Below, piece by piece: positions 53,820 through 64,000 of a stretch of 64,000 bases of DNA (position 1 is the stretch's first letter; the number at the start of each line of letters is the position of its first letter). The translations under genes and the position numbers were made by a program. The stretch spans positions 27,743,001 through 27,807,000 of the forward strand of contig CM077011.1 of NCBI GenBank assembly GCA_039090855.1. The letters run 5' to 3'. The DNA comes from Macrothele yani (Eukaryota; Arthropoda; Arachnida; Araneae; Macrothelidae). The notes under the pieces are model-generated. The model saw only the letters and a program-made list of their open reading frames with translations, did not search any database and had not been told where the DNA came from.

Positions 53820-55023
53820 CACTGAAGTGCCAGAAAAACTGGTACAGACGAGCTTATGCAAAATACATAGCAACGTCACCTATGCGCGTACTCGTTTGCG
53901 TCCGCCAGTGCGTATATAAAGCGATAGACATCCTTGCCAGCTGTCAGAGCTGTTTTCGGCATGAGAATGACAAGTAATAACGATTTAAGCGATTTTCAAC
54001 GCGGTGTCATAGTTGGCGCTCGTGAGATGGGCCATAGTATTTCGGAGGTAGAAACGAAGTTCGGATTTTCACGGACGACCATTGCAAGGGTGTACCGTAA
54101 CTACAAGAATTCCGGCAAAACCTCCAACCTACGATACCAGTGTGGCCGTAAAAAGACATTGGGTGAACGTGACGATCGTCGGCTATCATGAATCGTTTCA
54201 CGCGACACTCTCGCAGGTAGCATTGGTATTCAATGCCGGAGTCTCAACAAGCATCAGCGTCCGGACTGTGCAACGTACCCTGAACGATATGGGCTTTGGG
54301 AGGGGATACCCAACTCGAGTCCCCTTGATGGGTGCACGACAGAGAGCTATGCGCTTTGCTTGGGCACGGCAACACCGCCACTAGACTCTTGATGACTGGA
54401 AAGAAGTAGCATGGTCTGACGAGACGCGTTTCTAACTGTATCGGGCAGATGGAAGGATTCGTGTGTGGCGCAAACCCCATGAAGGCATGGATCCCGCCTG
54501 TCAACAGGGAACTGTACCGGCTGGTGGGGTTCCGAAATGGTATGGGTGTGTTTACTTCACTGGGAGGACTCCTGGTACGTCTACAAACGTCTGTGACTGG
54601 CCAAAGCTATGTGCGCATCCTTTCTGACGAGGTACACCTGTTCATGTCCTGCATTCATGCTGAAGGGTTGGGCCTGTTCCAACAGGACAATGCACCTCCA
54701 CACAAGTGTCGGGACGCCACATTATTCTTAGAGAAACATTCTTCTGAGTTTGGGGTGTTGCCATTCCCACCCAAGTCTCCAGATCTGAACGTGATAGAAC
54801 ACATTTGGGATGCCATGCAACGCGCTGTCGAACACAGGAATCCGAGACCTCGGAATACACCCGAATTGTGGAACGCCCTGCAGGAAGTATGGTGTGCATT
54901 GCCTACAGCATATTTCCAGAAGCTAGTGGAGTCCATGCCCCGTCGTATTTCTGCAGTCCTGCGCTCCCGTGGGGGACCTACCTAGTATTAGACTGGTGTA
55001 CCAGTTTTCCTGGTACTTCAGTG
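53820..55023 (+). mobile_element. Tc1-like element, 1204 bp, DD36E-type transposase
   Basis: Terminal repeats: left CACTGAAGTGCCAGAAAAAC, right, reverse-complemented, CACTGAAGTACCAGGAAAAC, flanked by TA (53818-53819 and 55024-55025). Coding from 53962: MRMTSNNDLSDFQRGVIVGA, helix-turn-helix with FGFSRTTIARVYR, then in-frame stops near 54188, 54383 and 54433 that all fit C-to-T decay, a frameshift near 54450-54550, and TSLGGLLVRL, FQQDNAPPHK (second D), PDLNVIEHIWD (E) to the stop at 54983. There are 36 residues between D and E. The first D is kept in WSDETRF. Confidence 0.93.
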
Positions 55024-55219
55024 TACATACATACATACCCGGATCTGACTAGTTACGACACTGGTGTAAGATACAAGTGTCGGTAAAATATCGCCTTAAA
55101 TTTTTACTTGCTTTGAATGCATTTTCTTAAATTGCTTTTCAAAATTTTGCATTTTTGCTTAGGAAAATAGTTCTGTAAATTGAACAATTTTAAAAGAAAA
55201 TGGCATTTTTGTTTATCTA

Positions 55220-55640
55220 ACTCAAATTTTAACGTCATGCCGTCACGCAGACACAATAATTCCCCGTCCTTAACTTCTGTCCTTCCAGCTAGCGACTTTG
55301 CCTTGCACTTCTTTCCTACAAAGCGGTAGTCAGCCACTTTTTGCACTTTCACTGTTCCGGGGCAGTATTAAGAGCGCAACTGTAGCTTTAGGCTACACTT
55401 TCCACGTTGGCATTCCCTATTTTGTAAAGAACTCAAATTGTAACGTCGTGCCAAGCAGACACACTACCCCCTCTCCTTAACTTCCTTCCTTTCAACCAGC
55501 GACTTTGCCTTTCACTCCTCTCCTACAAAGCAGTCGTCAGCCGTTTTCTGTACTTTCACTGTCCCTGTGCAGTCCTAAGAGCGCTAGTGTACTTTAGAAT
55601 CCACGTGTTGGGATCCCCTATTTTGTAAAGAAAACAGAGC
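55220..55640 (+). repeat. 211-bp tandem duplication
   Basis: Units starting ACTCAAATTTTAACGTC (55220) and ACTCAAATTGTAACGTC (55431) share AGCGACTTTGCCTT, TCCTACAAAGC, CTTTCACTG and CCTATTTTGTAAAGAA blocks. Diverged by substitutions and small indels. It lies in the hAT-like element's own sequence. Confidence 0.85.
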
Positions 55641-56155
55641 AGTTAGTAGTGACCCCCCTCAATGAATTGCTTTTCACCCTCCTCATTAGTCCCCTATCCA
55701 TACGAACATGAAAAAGATGCTTAAACTAAGGAAGTGGAAGAGCGGAGAACAATTGAATTTTCACGGTCTTATATGGTGCTATTTTAATAACTTCTTTTGG
55801 ATACGTAAACAACGCACTTCCTAGCGAAAATACGTAGGGCTGCATGAAATAAAACAAGACTTATTGCTTGGCAAAGTGCAGATTACAATTTAAAGTTAAA
55901 TATATTGAAAAATGGCACATTTTGAACCGGGTGGCCGGCAGGGTGGGCAATACAAATTTCAGGGGGGGGGGGGCGAAGTCCACTCTTGCACCCCCTTGGG
56001 ACCCTGTTGAAGTGCGGTAAACTATTTTGTGGACCACAGAAGCACAGTGCTATACTGAGTGCAGTAGTAGTTTGCGAATGCGTGGGACAAGTGAAAGTTT
56101 TTAAATGGTTTCACTTTATGACGTGTGTGTGCGTGTGTGTGCGTCTACTGACACT

Positions 56156-56371
56156 GCCGCCCAGGTGGCGCAGTGGTCTAAGCGATGACCTCTGATCATT
56201 CGTCCGAACGGGGTCCGGGTTCGAATCCCGGTGAGGCATGGATGTTTTGTTTGTGTTACGGCACTGGCTCTCTCCCTTCCCTGGAACCAGTGACCCTAAA
56301 TTAGGGACGGGCGACTGCTTATAGCCCATTGAGTTGCTCACGGTGGTCGTTAAACCTCCAATCAGAAAAAA
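56156..56371 (+). mobile_element. SINE-1 copy with a perfect 12-bp target duplication
   Basis: 216 bp, near consensus. Flanks TCTACTGACACT at 56144-56155 and 56372-56383. B box GGTTCGAATCC. It follows a GTGTGTGC microsatellite (56121-56141). With the copy at 15755 it defines the full-length family. Confidence 0.96.
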
Positions 56372-56383
56372 TCTACTGACACT

Positions 56384-58957
56384 ACGTTGACTCACAGCAT
56401 CTGACCTTAAACCACATGAAACTGGACTGGGCTGGTTTCTCCTAAGCGGTCGAATCTCTGTCAGTTAAGTGCAGAATTTCGTGGGATATACACGTTTCAT
56501 TTCTCTGTTTTGTTGTTTCGTAGTAGGTGGTTTCTAAAGGTGAAACTCTACAAGCAGTTTCCTCATCAGCGATCACGGACGACTAGATCTCGCTCAGGGC
56601 AATGGAACGACTTTTTGGCGTGACCTTTGTGACGTTAGCGAAAACTGCACTAGTTCTGTGGCGTTTCACAAAAGGCTGAGAAAGGTACTTGAGGTTTTGT
56701 TGGGCACGTCGTCGCTATCTTCATGCGCCGTCTTCTTACCTTCATCCAGTTCCTCTTATCGCCTATCTTTGGTTCATAAAATATAACAGTAATAAGATTA
56801 TTGTAGCATATTGTATTTAAATTTTCGTTCATGTATACCTTCAACTTTTATTTTCCAAAGAGCAGACGTAGATTTATAAAGTTCTGAAAATGCAACTGCA
56901 GATGGCCGTTGAAATTGTCGCACATCGACCGGCACCATCATACTCAAAACATCAGGTTCTGAAGCATTGAAAGGTCGCTTATTTTCCCTGTCATTGTGGT
57001 ATGCTCTCGCGTGCGCGCAGTCCCGCTAATAGAGCCATCCTCCGCACTATCTTCGGTTAGGGAAGACGTATGTGAAATTTATTGACAGAACGATTGTCTA
57101 AAACGTCGGCCCGTTTCCCTGGTTAGTGCTTTAAGTCGTCGATTGCTCTATCAGTTTTTACGTTGCGGTGATAACTGATCAGGGAGCACCTGCAATAAAA
57201 CTTGCCAGTGCAGTTTCACCGCAAGAGCTACATTTTTTTCACGTTTCTTTCACGTTTTCCATCCATTCTTGCTGCGGTATTATCGCTTGACTGTAAGCTC
57301 TTCAAATAACTGGGCCGAGTGCAGCTTCAGTCGGAGGTATAATTACACCCTCTGGGACAGTAAGTTAGCGCCACCTAGCAGGGGCAGGGGTGAAAACCTT
57401 TTAAATGGTCGAGAAACGTAGACCATAGCTACAGTGGAATGCTGTCAGCATTTTTCAAATGGAACTTTTAGAAATGCAACTGTAGTTTCAAATACAACTC
57501 TCCCACGGCGCCCGCTAATGGTAAAGTCGTGCATCTGGAAAAATGGTATGGGGATTATGTTGAGTATATCTGAAGCAAGCAGTCGCTAATATACCCGGTG
57601 TTTCATAAACATCGTAACTAGGGTTTATTTTCTCAGAGGTTGGCCGTAGACATATACACGGCTGTCCAAAACTTAAGGACGAAGTACATTTTGGCCAGTA
57701 AAAATCGGAAAAGCGGTTTTACAACTGTAAATGGTATTGTTGGTGTTAGCAACAGTAAAATGAAACGCAAGACATCAAAAATAATGTATAGTATGTAATA
57801 AAGATCGAAACAGAATAAAATATTACGAAGCATATACAGGCTCTCCTGTCATCCAGTATCACTCTTCCATCCGCTTTGCATAAACAGACTACAGTAGGGC
57901 ATGTGTCCACCCCACACCCCAATGCATATTTCGTACCGATGTCTCGTGTTTAGCACTAAGTGGTTTAGGCACTCTTGGGGTAAATTGTTCCTATTTTGTT
58001 TTCAAAGCTTTTGCCATGAAAGGGGGCGTTTTTTATTCTAGCGTGTTTATGCTTACAACACTAATTTTGCTTGTTAATCACACATACCTCACATTTTCAT
58101 TCTACACTGCTGGCCACCCAAAATGCAACATCAAGAAGGACACGAGATAGCAAAGCCAGATTTACTAGACACATAACAACAGATACAAAGATGAAACGAT
58201 CGACTTGCGGAACACGCAGACATAAATATGTCCTGTCGAGAGTTTTCATGTTCGTAAATCTTGGGGAAATTGATCACTTCGCTGAGATTTACGAAAAATA
58301 AAAATAAATAGAAAATAAATAAATAAAATACATAGAATGAAAATACTCGACAGTCCCACGTTTCAAAACTGTGTTTAGAAGGAGGAGAGAGATGAGAGAA
58401 TAAATGGCCATGTTCGCTCATTTCTCAGCCCTGACCAAGCAAAAAAAATTCTTAAAAGAAAGGGAAATAATACGCATTGAACTCTTTTTTCTTTTGGCTT
58501 GATTCATTTTTTTCCCTCTTTAGTAAGTTATATAAAAGAAAAAAAGGCGAGCAAAAGAAGTCACCATCAACCCTTTTAAAAACAAAATTATTTGTATTAA
58601 TCACGGAACGAGGAGAAAGCGTTTCTGAAAAAAAAATGTGCGAAATAAAAGCAGGCAAAATCTTTCTTTTAGATCGGCCATTTTAGGGAATCTTTAATTG
58701 CCACCCAAAATGTGGTCGCAGAGGGTTCTCTGGGCATTGAGGCAAGCTATTTTTAGAACAGCATGTGAAAGGCTACGAAGTTTCCGTTGGGAAGCCGTTG
58801 GTTACCAGGGGGAGAGTCTTGGCCAATGGGGAGACAGCTAGAGGTCAAAAGTTGCTAAGAGCCGTTGCGATTCTGGCAGAGACTTGCTTGGTTTTTTTGA
58901 AGAAAGGAGTGAAAAATTTCACTCACCCGTCGCCTCAAATGGCAGGAGGGAGGAGAC
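56384..58957. other. non-coding with two solo Tc1-like ends
   Basis: CACGGCTGTCCAAAACTTAA after TA at 57655 and CACTGCTGGCCACCCAAAAT after TA at 58106 both look like Tc1-type termini. No transposase or partner end was found. The rest is unrecognised. GC content rises from about 58.7 kb toward the LINE. Confidence 0.4.
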
Positions 58958-59749
58958 CGGCAGATTAAAGGGGACAGTCAGAATGAAAATTTACCCGCAC
59001 GGGGATAACTGGTTTTCCAGTTATTTGGGGAGCGGCGCCCCCACGGCCCGAGCTCACCTTGTGACGGAGTCCTTTTCGTTTACTCATGACCGATACCATC
59101 ACCGAAGGGACAGCTGTTCATCCAGCTGATGGGGATGGCGTCCCCACGGCCCGAGCCGATTTTCTCTTATTGTTTTGTTTTTTCCGTCTTTCGTTCTTAT
59201 CTTGACATGTACCCGCCTCAGTTGTAGGCTGCTGAGGTTGTGATGAGGCGCCAGCTCTGGGTTTTCTTCCTCGTTCTCTTCCCTGTCTTTTCTCTTTTTT
59301 GTTGCATTTTCTGTTTTTTTCTGGGGCTGGTTAGCTTAGACCTACCTGCATGTTTGCCGTATGCGGTGACCCGTGCAGGTGGAAATGAGGATGCTGGAGG
59401 CTGAGGTATTTGGGGGCCGGGTTGTTGTGTCTCCATATGCCAACACTCCTCTTTGCCCTCTGCTTCACCCTAAACGGGAGGCTGGGAGCTAACCCACTTC
59501 TGGTCAGGAAGTCTGTGGCCGAGTTGCGTCCAGACTTCTAGCGGCTTGTCGTTCTGTTCGGCTGGGTGAGTTTGGGGGTAGGGTGGGCATGCCAAAGGGG
59601 TGTTCTCCGGGCACGGGAAAGTCTGGGTGCACGCTGAGCGTGTGTCTGTCCTACCAACTTGCTATATCCGCTGACTATCCCTAGAGACGTGTCCTGCGTC
59701 CTCTTGGGCTTGCGGACCTCCGGCTCTCCCTCGTTGGGCTCGGTAGTGG
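58958..59749 (+). other. probable LINE 5' untranslated region
   Basis: GC-richer than the upstream flank and directly ahead of ORF1. It contains two copies of CCCCACGGCCCGAGC (near 59038 and 59141) about 100 bp apart. Internal tandem repeats are common in LINE leaders, which carry the internal promoter. The true 5' end was not located. Confidence 0.45.
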
Positions 59750-61006
59750 GTGGGGAGGTCGGCGGATGAATCTTCTCTCTACTTTATGGGTTCCAAAGAT
59801 ACTTCCCATGGTGCGACACCAAAGCGTCCAATGGAGGATGGGATTATCCCTTCCACCAAGAAACTTGTCTCTGACACTTGCCATGCTCTGTTTCTCTTGA
59901 TTCACTCTGTCGATCCTTTACAACCTTTGAGTGCGAAGAGCCCCTTCTGGATCAATAAGGCTCTTCAGGCCGTTGCTGGCTCTCCGCGCAATGTCAAGAA
60001 GCTTCCTTCAGGGGATCTTCTTGTCGAAACCTCTCATTCCAGACATAGCACCACTCTGCTTACCACGACCGCACTGTTGGGTATTCCGGTTCAAGTGACA
60101 CCGCACGGCTACTTGAATTCCTCTCGAGGAGTGGTCACCTCCAGCGACTTAATTGACTGCAGCGATGAGGAGCTACTTGCCGAACTAGGGGAACAACATG
60201 TCACTGGGGTTCGCCGGATTCTGTTTCGGCGAGATGGGAAACTTGTTCCATCTCGCAATATCATCTTAACCTCTGACTCCCCAACCCTGCCGACTTCCAT
60301 CAAGGCAGGGTACTTACATCTTGACGTTCGACCCTATATACCCAATCCCCTCAGGTGCTTCAAGTGCCAGCGTTACGGACACTCCCAGCAGTCGTGTCGT
60401 AATGTGGCTAAGTGTGGTCGCTGTGGTTCTGCGGATCATCTTTTGCTGGAATGTTCGGCAGCTTCTGAACACTGCACTAACTGTGATGGTGCGCACTCTG
60501 CAGCTTCTAAGCAATGTCCCAAGTGGGTAGAGGAGCAGGCGATTCAACGTCTCAAGACCGTTGAGCATCTCTCCTATCCAGAGGCCAGACGGCGGATCGC
60601 CCCTGGGCCACCAGGTCGACGTTCGTATGCCTCAGTGGTGGTCCAGAAGGCTACTGTTGCTGTCCAGACTGAGGCTCACATCCCAGCGCGGTGTCCCTTC
60701 GATTTCGAGGACGTCGTTGCTGCTGGATTGGAGGCACTTCAGTCTCGCCGTCTTGACTCCAAGGCGACATCCACCCCGTTGCCGAAATGCTCCTCTGCCA
60801 GCACCGGGTCCCAGGTTCAGGGCAAACCGAAGCTGAAACCCGATCCGGTGAAACCAGGCGCATCCTCACCGAAACACACCTCTAACACTCAGAGTCGGGC
60901 AAAGCCTAAAAAACACACGGGGAGTAAGCACAACCCTATCTTACCCCCTGACCCTGCAGACGGCCTGGAGCTCATGGATTCTGAGACGTATTATGAGGCG
61001 TCTTAG
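59750..61006 (+). CDS. LINE ORF1 protein, nucleic-acid binding, three zinc knuckles
   Basis: 418 codons, uninterrupted. An alternative start at 59786 (MGSKDTS) is possible. The N-terminal third is basic and hydrophilic. Residues about 204-260 contain three zinc knuckles: CFKCQRYGHSQQSC and CGRCGSADHLLLEC (both CX2CX4HX4C), then CTNCDGAHSAASKQC (CX2CX3HX6C). This triplet is typical of ORF1 (gag-like) proteins in the I and Jockey groups, which bind element RNA in ribonucleoprotein particles. The C-terminal about 90 residues are Pro/Lys/Ser-rich. A 38-bp T-rich spacer separates it from ORF2. The lack of any break suggests a recent insertion. Confidence 0.9.
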   Translation: MGRSADESSLYFMGSKDTSHGATPKRPMEDGIIPSTKKLVSDTCHALFLLIHSVDPLQPLSAKSPFWINKALQAVAGSPRNVKKLPSGDLLVETSHSRHSTTLLTTTALLGIPVQVTPHGYLNSSRGVVTSSDLIDCSDEELLAELGEQHVTGVRRILFRRDGKLVPSRNIILTSDSPTLPTSIKAGYLHLDVRPYIPNPLRCFKCQRYGHSQQSCRNVAKCGRCGSADHLLLECSAASEHCTNCDGAHSAASKQCPKWVEEQAIQRLKTVEHLSYPEARRRIAPGPPGRRSYASVVVQKATVAVQTEAHIPARCPFDFEDVVAAGLEALQSRRLDSKATSTPLPKCSSASTGSQVQGKPKLKPDPVKPGASSPKHTSNTQSRAKPKKHTGSKHNPILPPDPADGLELMDSETYYEAS

Positions 61007-61044
61007 TCGTCTCTGCATTTTCTTTCCTTTTTTTTTTTCGCTTT

Positions 61045-64000
61045 ATGGCTTCCATCATTCAGTGGAATTGCCGAGGTCTGCGACGCCACCTTGATGATCT
61101 GAAAGGCTTACTGTCTTCGCATACACCTGTGTGCGTGTGTCTCCAGGAGACGAAGATTCGCACGGCGGACACTCTTTCGCTGCGCCGATACTCTATTTTT
61201 CGTAACGATCACCAGGACGGCGTTATCGCCTGCGGAGGAGTGGCCGTCGTTGTTCCTCATGGTGTCCCTGTCACTGCGGTTGCCCTTCGGACGACTTTGC
61301 AGGCGGTGGCAGTGCGACTATCTGTGAACACTCTGCTCACGGTGTGTTCCATCTACATACCACCAACTGAAGCTGTAGGCCTTTCGGATCTGGAAGATTT
61401 AGTTGACCAGCTGCCGCCTCCTTTCTTCATCTTGGGAGATTTCAATGCACACAATCCGTTGTGGGGTTCTGCCACTCGTGACTCCAGGGGCCGTGTTGTT
61501 GAGTCCCTTCTCTCCAACACGTCCCTCTGTCTCCACAACACCGGGGCAGTCACTTACTTTCATGAACCCACCCGCTCGTACTCAGCCATTGATCTGTCCT
61601 TGAGTTCGCCATCGTTATATCCTGACTGGTCCTGGAGCGTGTCTGATGATCCCCTTGGCAGTGATCATTTTCCCATCTTTCTCCGTCTAGCAGGTGACGG
61701 GTACCGTCATCCTACTCGCCCTGCTAGATGGGCTATCGATCGCGCCAAGTGGGACTCATTCACGGCTTCAGCGACCATTACTCCAGACATGGTGACCTCG
61801 GGTACGATCGATGAAGCTGTTGCGGCGGTTACGGATTGTATTGTGCTAGCGGCAGACTTTACCATCCCTAAGTCTTCGACTAAACTTCCACGTTGTCCGC
61901 GACCTTGGTGGAATTCCACTTGCAAGGCAGCTCGTCAGGCCCAACATCGGGCTTGGGGTAGGTTTCGTCGGTACCCCACCGACGCGAACCTACTTGCTTT
62001 CAAGAGAGCCAAATCTTACGCGCGTTTGGTCCGTCGTCGTAGCCAACGGGAATCTTGGATACGATACGTATCCGGGATTACCACCACTACCAGCTCTAAG
62101 ATCGTTTGGGACAGGATCCGCAAGATTCGGGGTAAGTACCCTTCTGGGGAAATCTCCATTCTTGAGAGTGGTGGAGGAACGGTTGCTGACGCTCAGGGTA
62201 TTGCTGACTGTCTGGGCGCCGCATTTTCTTCGGTGTCCAGCAGCCGCAATTACGCTGCTTCGTTCCGGCAGGTACAGCCGCGGCTTGAACGGTCCAAGGT
62301 TTCCTTTGGCCCGTTTTCCGCTACCGATTATAACAGCCCGCTGACTGCCGTCGAACTGAAGATTGCCCTCAATCGGTCCGGCCGAACATCTGTCGGACCG
62401 GACAACATCCATTATGAAATGCTGAAGCACCTTTCTCCGTCCTCTCTTGAATGTCTGCTGGTCCTGTTTAACAGGATCTGGCACGAGCGTGACTTTCCCG
62501 AATCTTGGCGCACTGCCATTGTCGTTCCTGTTCTCAAACCTGGTAAAGATCCCGCTAACCCGTTGAACTACCGACCAATTGCTATGACGAGCTGCCTCTG
62601 CAAAGTTCTAGAGCGCATCATCAATTTTCGTTTCGTTTTTTATTTGGAATCACGTCACCTTCTTTCACCTCATCAGAGTGGTTTTCGGAAATTCCGTTCC
62701 ACCTCCGATCATCATCTTCGCCTTGAGACATCTGTCCGGGAGGCGTTTGTCCGGCGTCAGCACATGGTCTCCGTGTTCTTCGACATGGAAAAAGCTTACG
62801 ATCGAACCTGGAGATACGGCATTCTCCGTGATCTGCGTGACTGCGGATTGCGGGGAAATTTGCCAACCTTCATTGCCGGATTTCTCCAGAACCGGATGTT
62901 CCGTGTGCGCGTCGGATCGACCCTCTCTGCGTTATACCCACAAGAGCAGGGTGTCCCTCAAGGCTCCATTCTTTCTGTGACATTGTTCATCCTTCGTGTA
63001 AATCATATTTTCACTCTACTTCCTCCGTCGGTTCGTGGCTCCATGTACGTGGATGATCTGCAGATCTCTTTGCGCATCTGTCAACATGCGCACCATTGAG
63101 CGGCAGCTGCAGTCGGCCATTAATAAGATCTCTACCTGGGCCTCCCACAATGGATTTGGCTTCTCGACCCAGAAGACCGTTTGCGTGCATTTTTGCCGCA
63201 AACGGGGTCTTCACCCAGACCCTAACCTCCGTCTGGGGTGTTCAACCATCCCTGTGGTGTCAGAAGTCATGTTCCTTGGGCTAACATTTGACCGAGCACT
63301 CACCTTCCGACCTCACATCCAGTCTTTAAAGGTGAAGTGCACGAAGTCCTTGAGTATCCTGAAGGTCCTCTCTCGTACATCTTGGGGGGCCGACAGGTGC
63401 TCAATGCTTCGCATTTACCATTCTCTGATTCGGTCAAAGTTAGACTTCGGTTGCATAACGTACGGTTCGGCACGTCCTTCCGTGTTGCGGCCTCTGGATC
63501 CTGTCCATCACCAGGCTCTGCGGCTATGCACTGGTGCTTTCCGTACCTCTCCCGTGCATAGCCTGTATGTCGAGGCCCATGAACCGCCGTTGTGCATCCG
63601 ACGTAAGCAGCTGTCTCTTCAATTCTTCACCAAGTTGAAGTCTCTTCCTGATCATCCTCTGCATGGCTCCATTTTCCAACCACAATGTGTCCGCCTATTC
63701 TCACACCGGCCTTCCTGTGTTCCGACGTTTGGGATTCGGTTGTCGACCTTGGTGCGCGATGCTGGTCTAGACTTGTCAAGGATTGGTTTGACCCGGTTCT
63801 ACAATGAACCGCCTTGGCTGCCGGTTCAAGCAACGGCTGACCTTTCCCTTTGTGTGTGGCCAAAGTCTTCCACTCCTGCTCTGGTGTACCAGCAGCTCTT
63901 TGCCGAGATACTGTCTCTCTTCCCGGATTTTGTGCCTGTATTTACTGACGGGTCGAAATCCGGTGAGGTTGTTGGATCCGCATTCGTGTGTGGCGATGCC
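61045..64000 (+). CDS. LINE ORF2: endonuclease, reverse transcriptase, RNase H (one frameshift, runs off the window)
   Basis: Starts MASIIQWNCRGLRR. Residues 1-220 are an APE-type endonuclease: the N of QWNCRG, E of CLQETK, D and N of ILGDFNAHN, and D-H of GSDHFPI. The RT follows: NYRPIAMTSCLCKVLERI, SGFRKFRSTSDHHLRLE, SVFFDMEKAYDRTW (motif A), GVPQGSILS (motif B) and MYVDDLQIS (motif C, YVDD). The frame then breaks: an extra T near 63068-63071 leads to a stop at 63097-63099, while the next frame continues without any stop from about 63070 to 64000. That part has VNMRTIERQL, VCVHFCRKRG and, near the edge, VFTDGSKSGEVVGS, the start of an RNase H domain. RNase H after RT points to the I group rather than Jockey. 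The end lies outside the window. Confidence 0.88.

Larger units (their letters stand above)
53415..56006. mobile_element. hAT-like element carrying a SINE and a Tc1
   Basis: Ends CAGGGACGTCGCCAGAC and, reverse-complemented, CAGGGTCCCAAGGGGG. Flanks TTGAAGGG (53407-53414) and TTGAAGTG (56007-56014) match at seven of eight positions. Without its nested SINE and Tc1 the element is about 1.15 kb and shows no transposase, so it is non-autonomous. The inverted repeat identity is short, so this call is less firm than the other hAT-type elements. Confidence 0.5.

Noticed and set aside
58131..58690. Overlapping frames on both strands rich in F, S and K
   Set aside because: Driven by A- and T-runs; no similarity and both strands open, as expected for low-complexity DNA.

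Overview
The window looks like repeat-rich nuclear DNA from an animal, most likely an arthropod and plausibly a chelicerate. This rests on the repeat mix: several degenerate Tc1/mariner copies, hAT- and P-like miniature elements, a Penelope-like retroelement with a GIY-YIG nuclease, a near-intact I-group LINE, and many copies of a tRNA-derived SINE with RNA polymerase III A and B boxes. There is no operon structure or bacterial-style gene packing. Species-level assignment is not possible from the sequence alone. Almost all recognisable protein-coding sequence comes from transposable elements. Host genes are represented at most by one candidate first exon with a good splice donor (about 16.75-17.11 kb), a frameshifted THAP-domain remnant (42.9-43.2 kb), and one very weak minus-strand exon candidate (22.2-22.35 kb).

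Layout. 0-7.2 kb: AT-rich DNA with several tandem arrays. The most striking is a trimeric higher-order repeat at 1.7-3.4 kb. An array at 6.4-7.2 kb is interrupted by a P-element-like MITE with an 8-bp target duplication. 7.9-11.9 kb: a mariner remnant, two Tc1 remnants, several SINE copies and a hAT MITE nested in a SINE. 12.2-16.4 kb: a hAT MITE, a Penelope-like remnant with hammerhead-like 3' motifs and a SINE insertion, a complete but mutated Tc1 element with DD32E spacing, and a TTAA-flanked element with long inverted repeats whose left arm carries a SINE. 16.4-36.7 kb: mostly AT-rich non-coding DNA that could be intronic, with hAT, Tc1, mariner and LINE 3'-end remnants and several inverted repeat pairs. 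36.8-43.3 kb: three different tRNA-derived repeat families, a CACTG-type MITE, a perfect 27-bp hairpin and the THAP remnant. 43.3-56.4 kb: deeply nested insertions: an LTR-like block inside a Tc1; a SINE and a tRNA-like unit inside a MITE inside a Tc1; and a SINE plus a Tc1 inside a hAT element. 58.9-64.0 kb: a GC-richer LINE of the I group. Its ORF1 is open, its ORF2 has one frameshift, and it runs off the window edge within the RNase H domain.

The elements belong to two working groups. Autonomous families (LINE, Penelope, Tc1, mariner, hAT) supply enzymes, and non-autonomous SINEs and MITEs presumably borrow them. Every transposase seen here is broken, so current mobility would have to come from copies elsewhere. 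The LINE is the youngest-looking coding element. Precise target duplications let the order of insertion be read directly in at least six nests.
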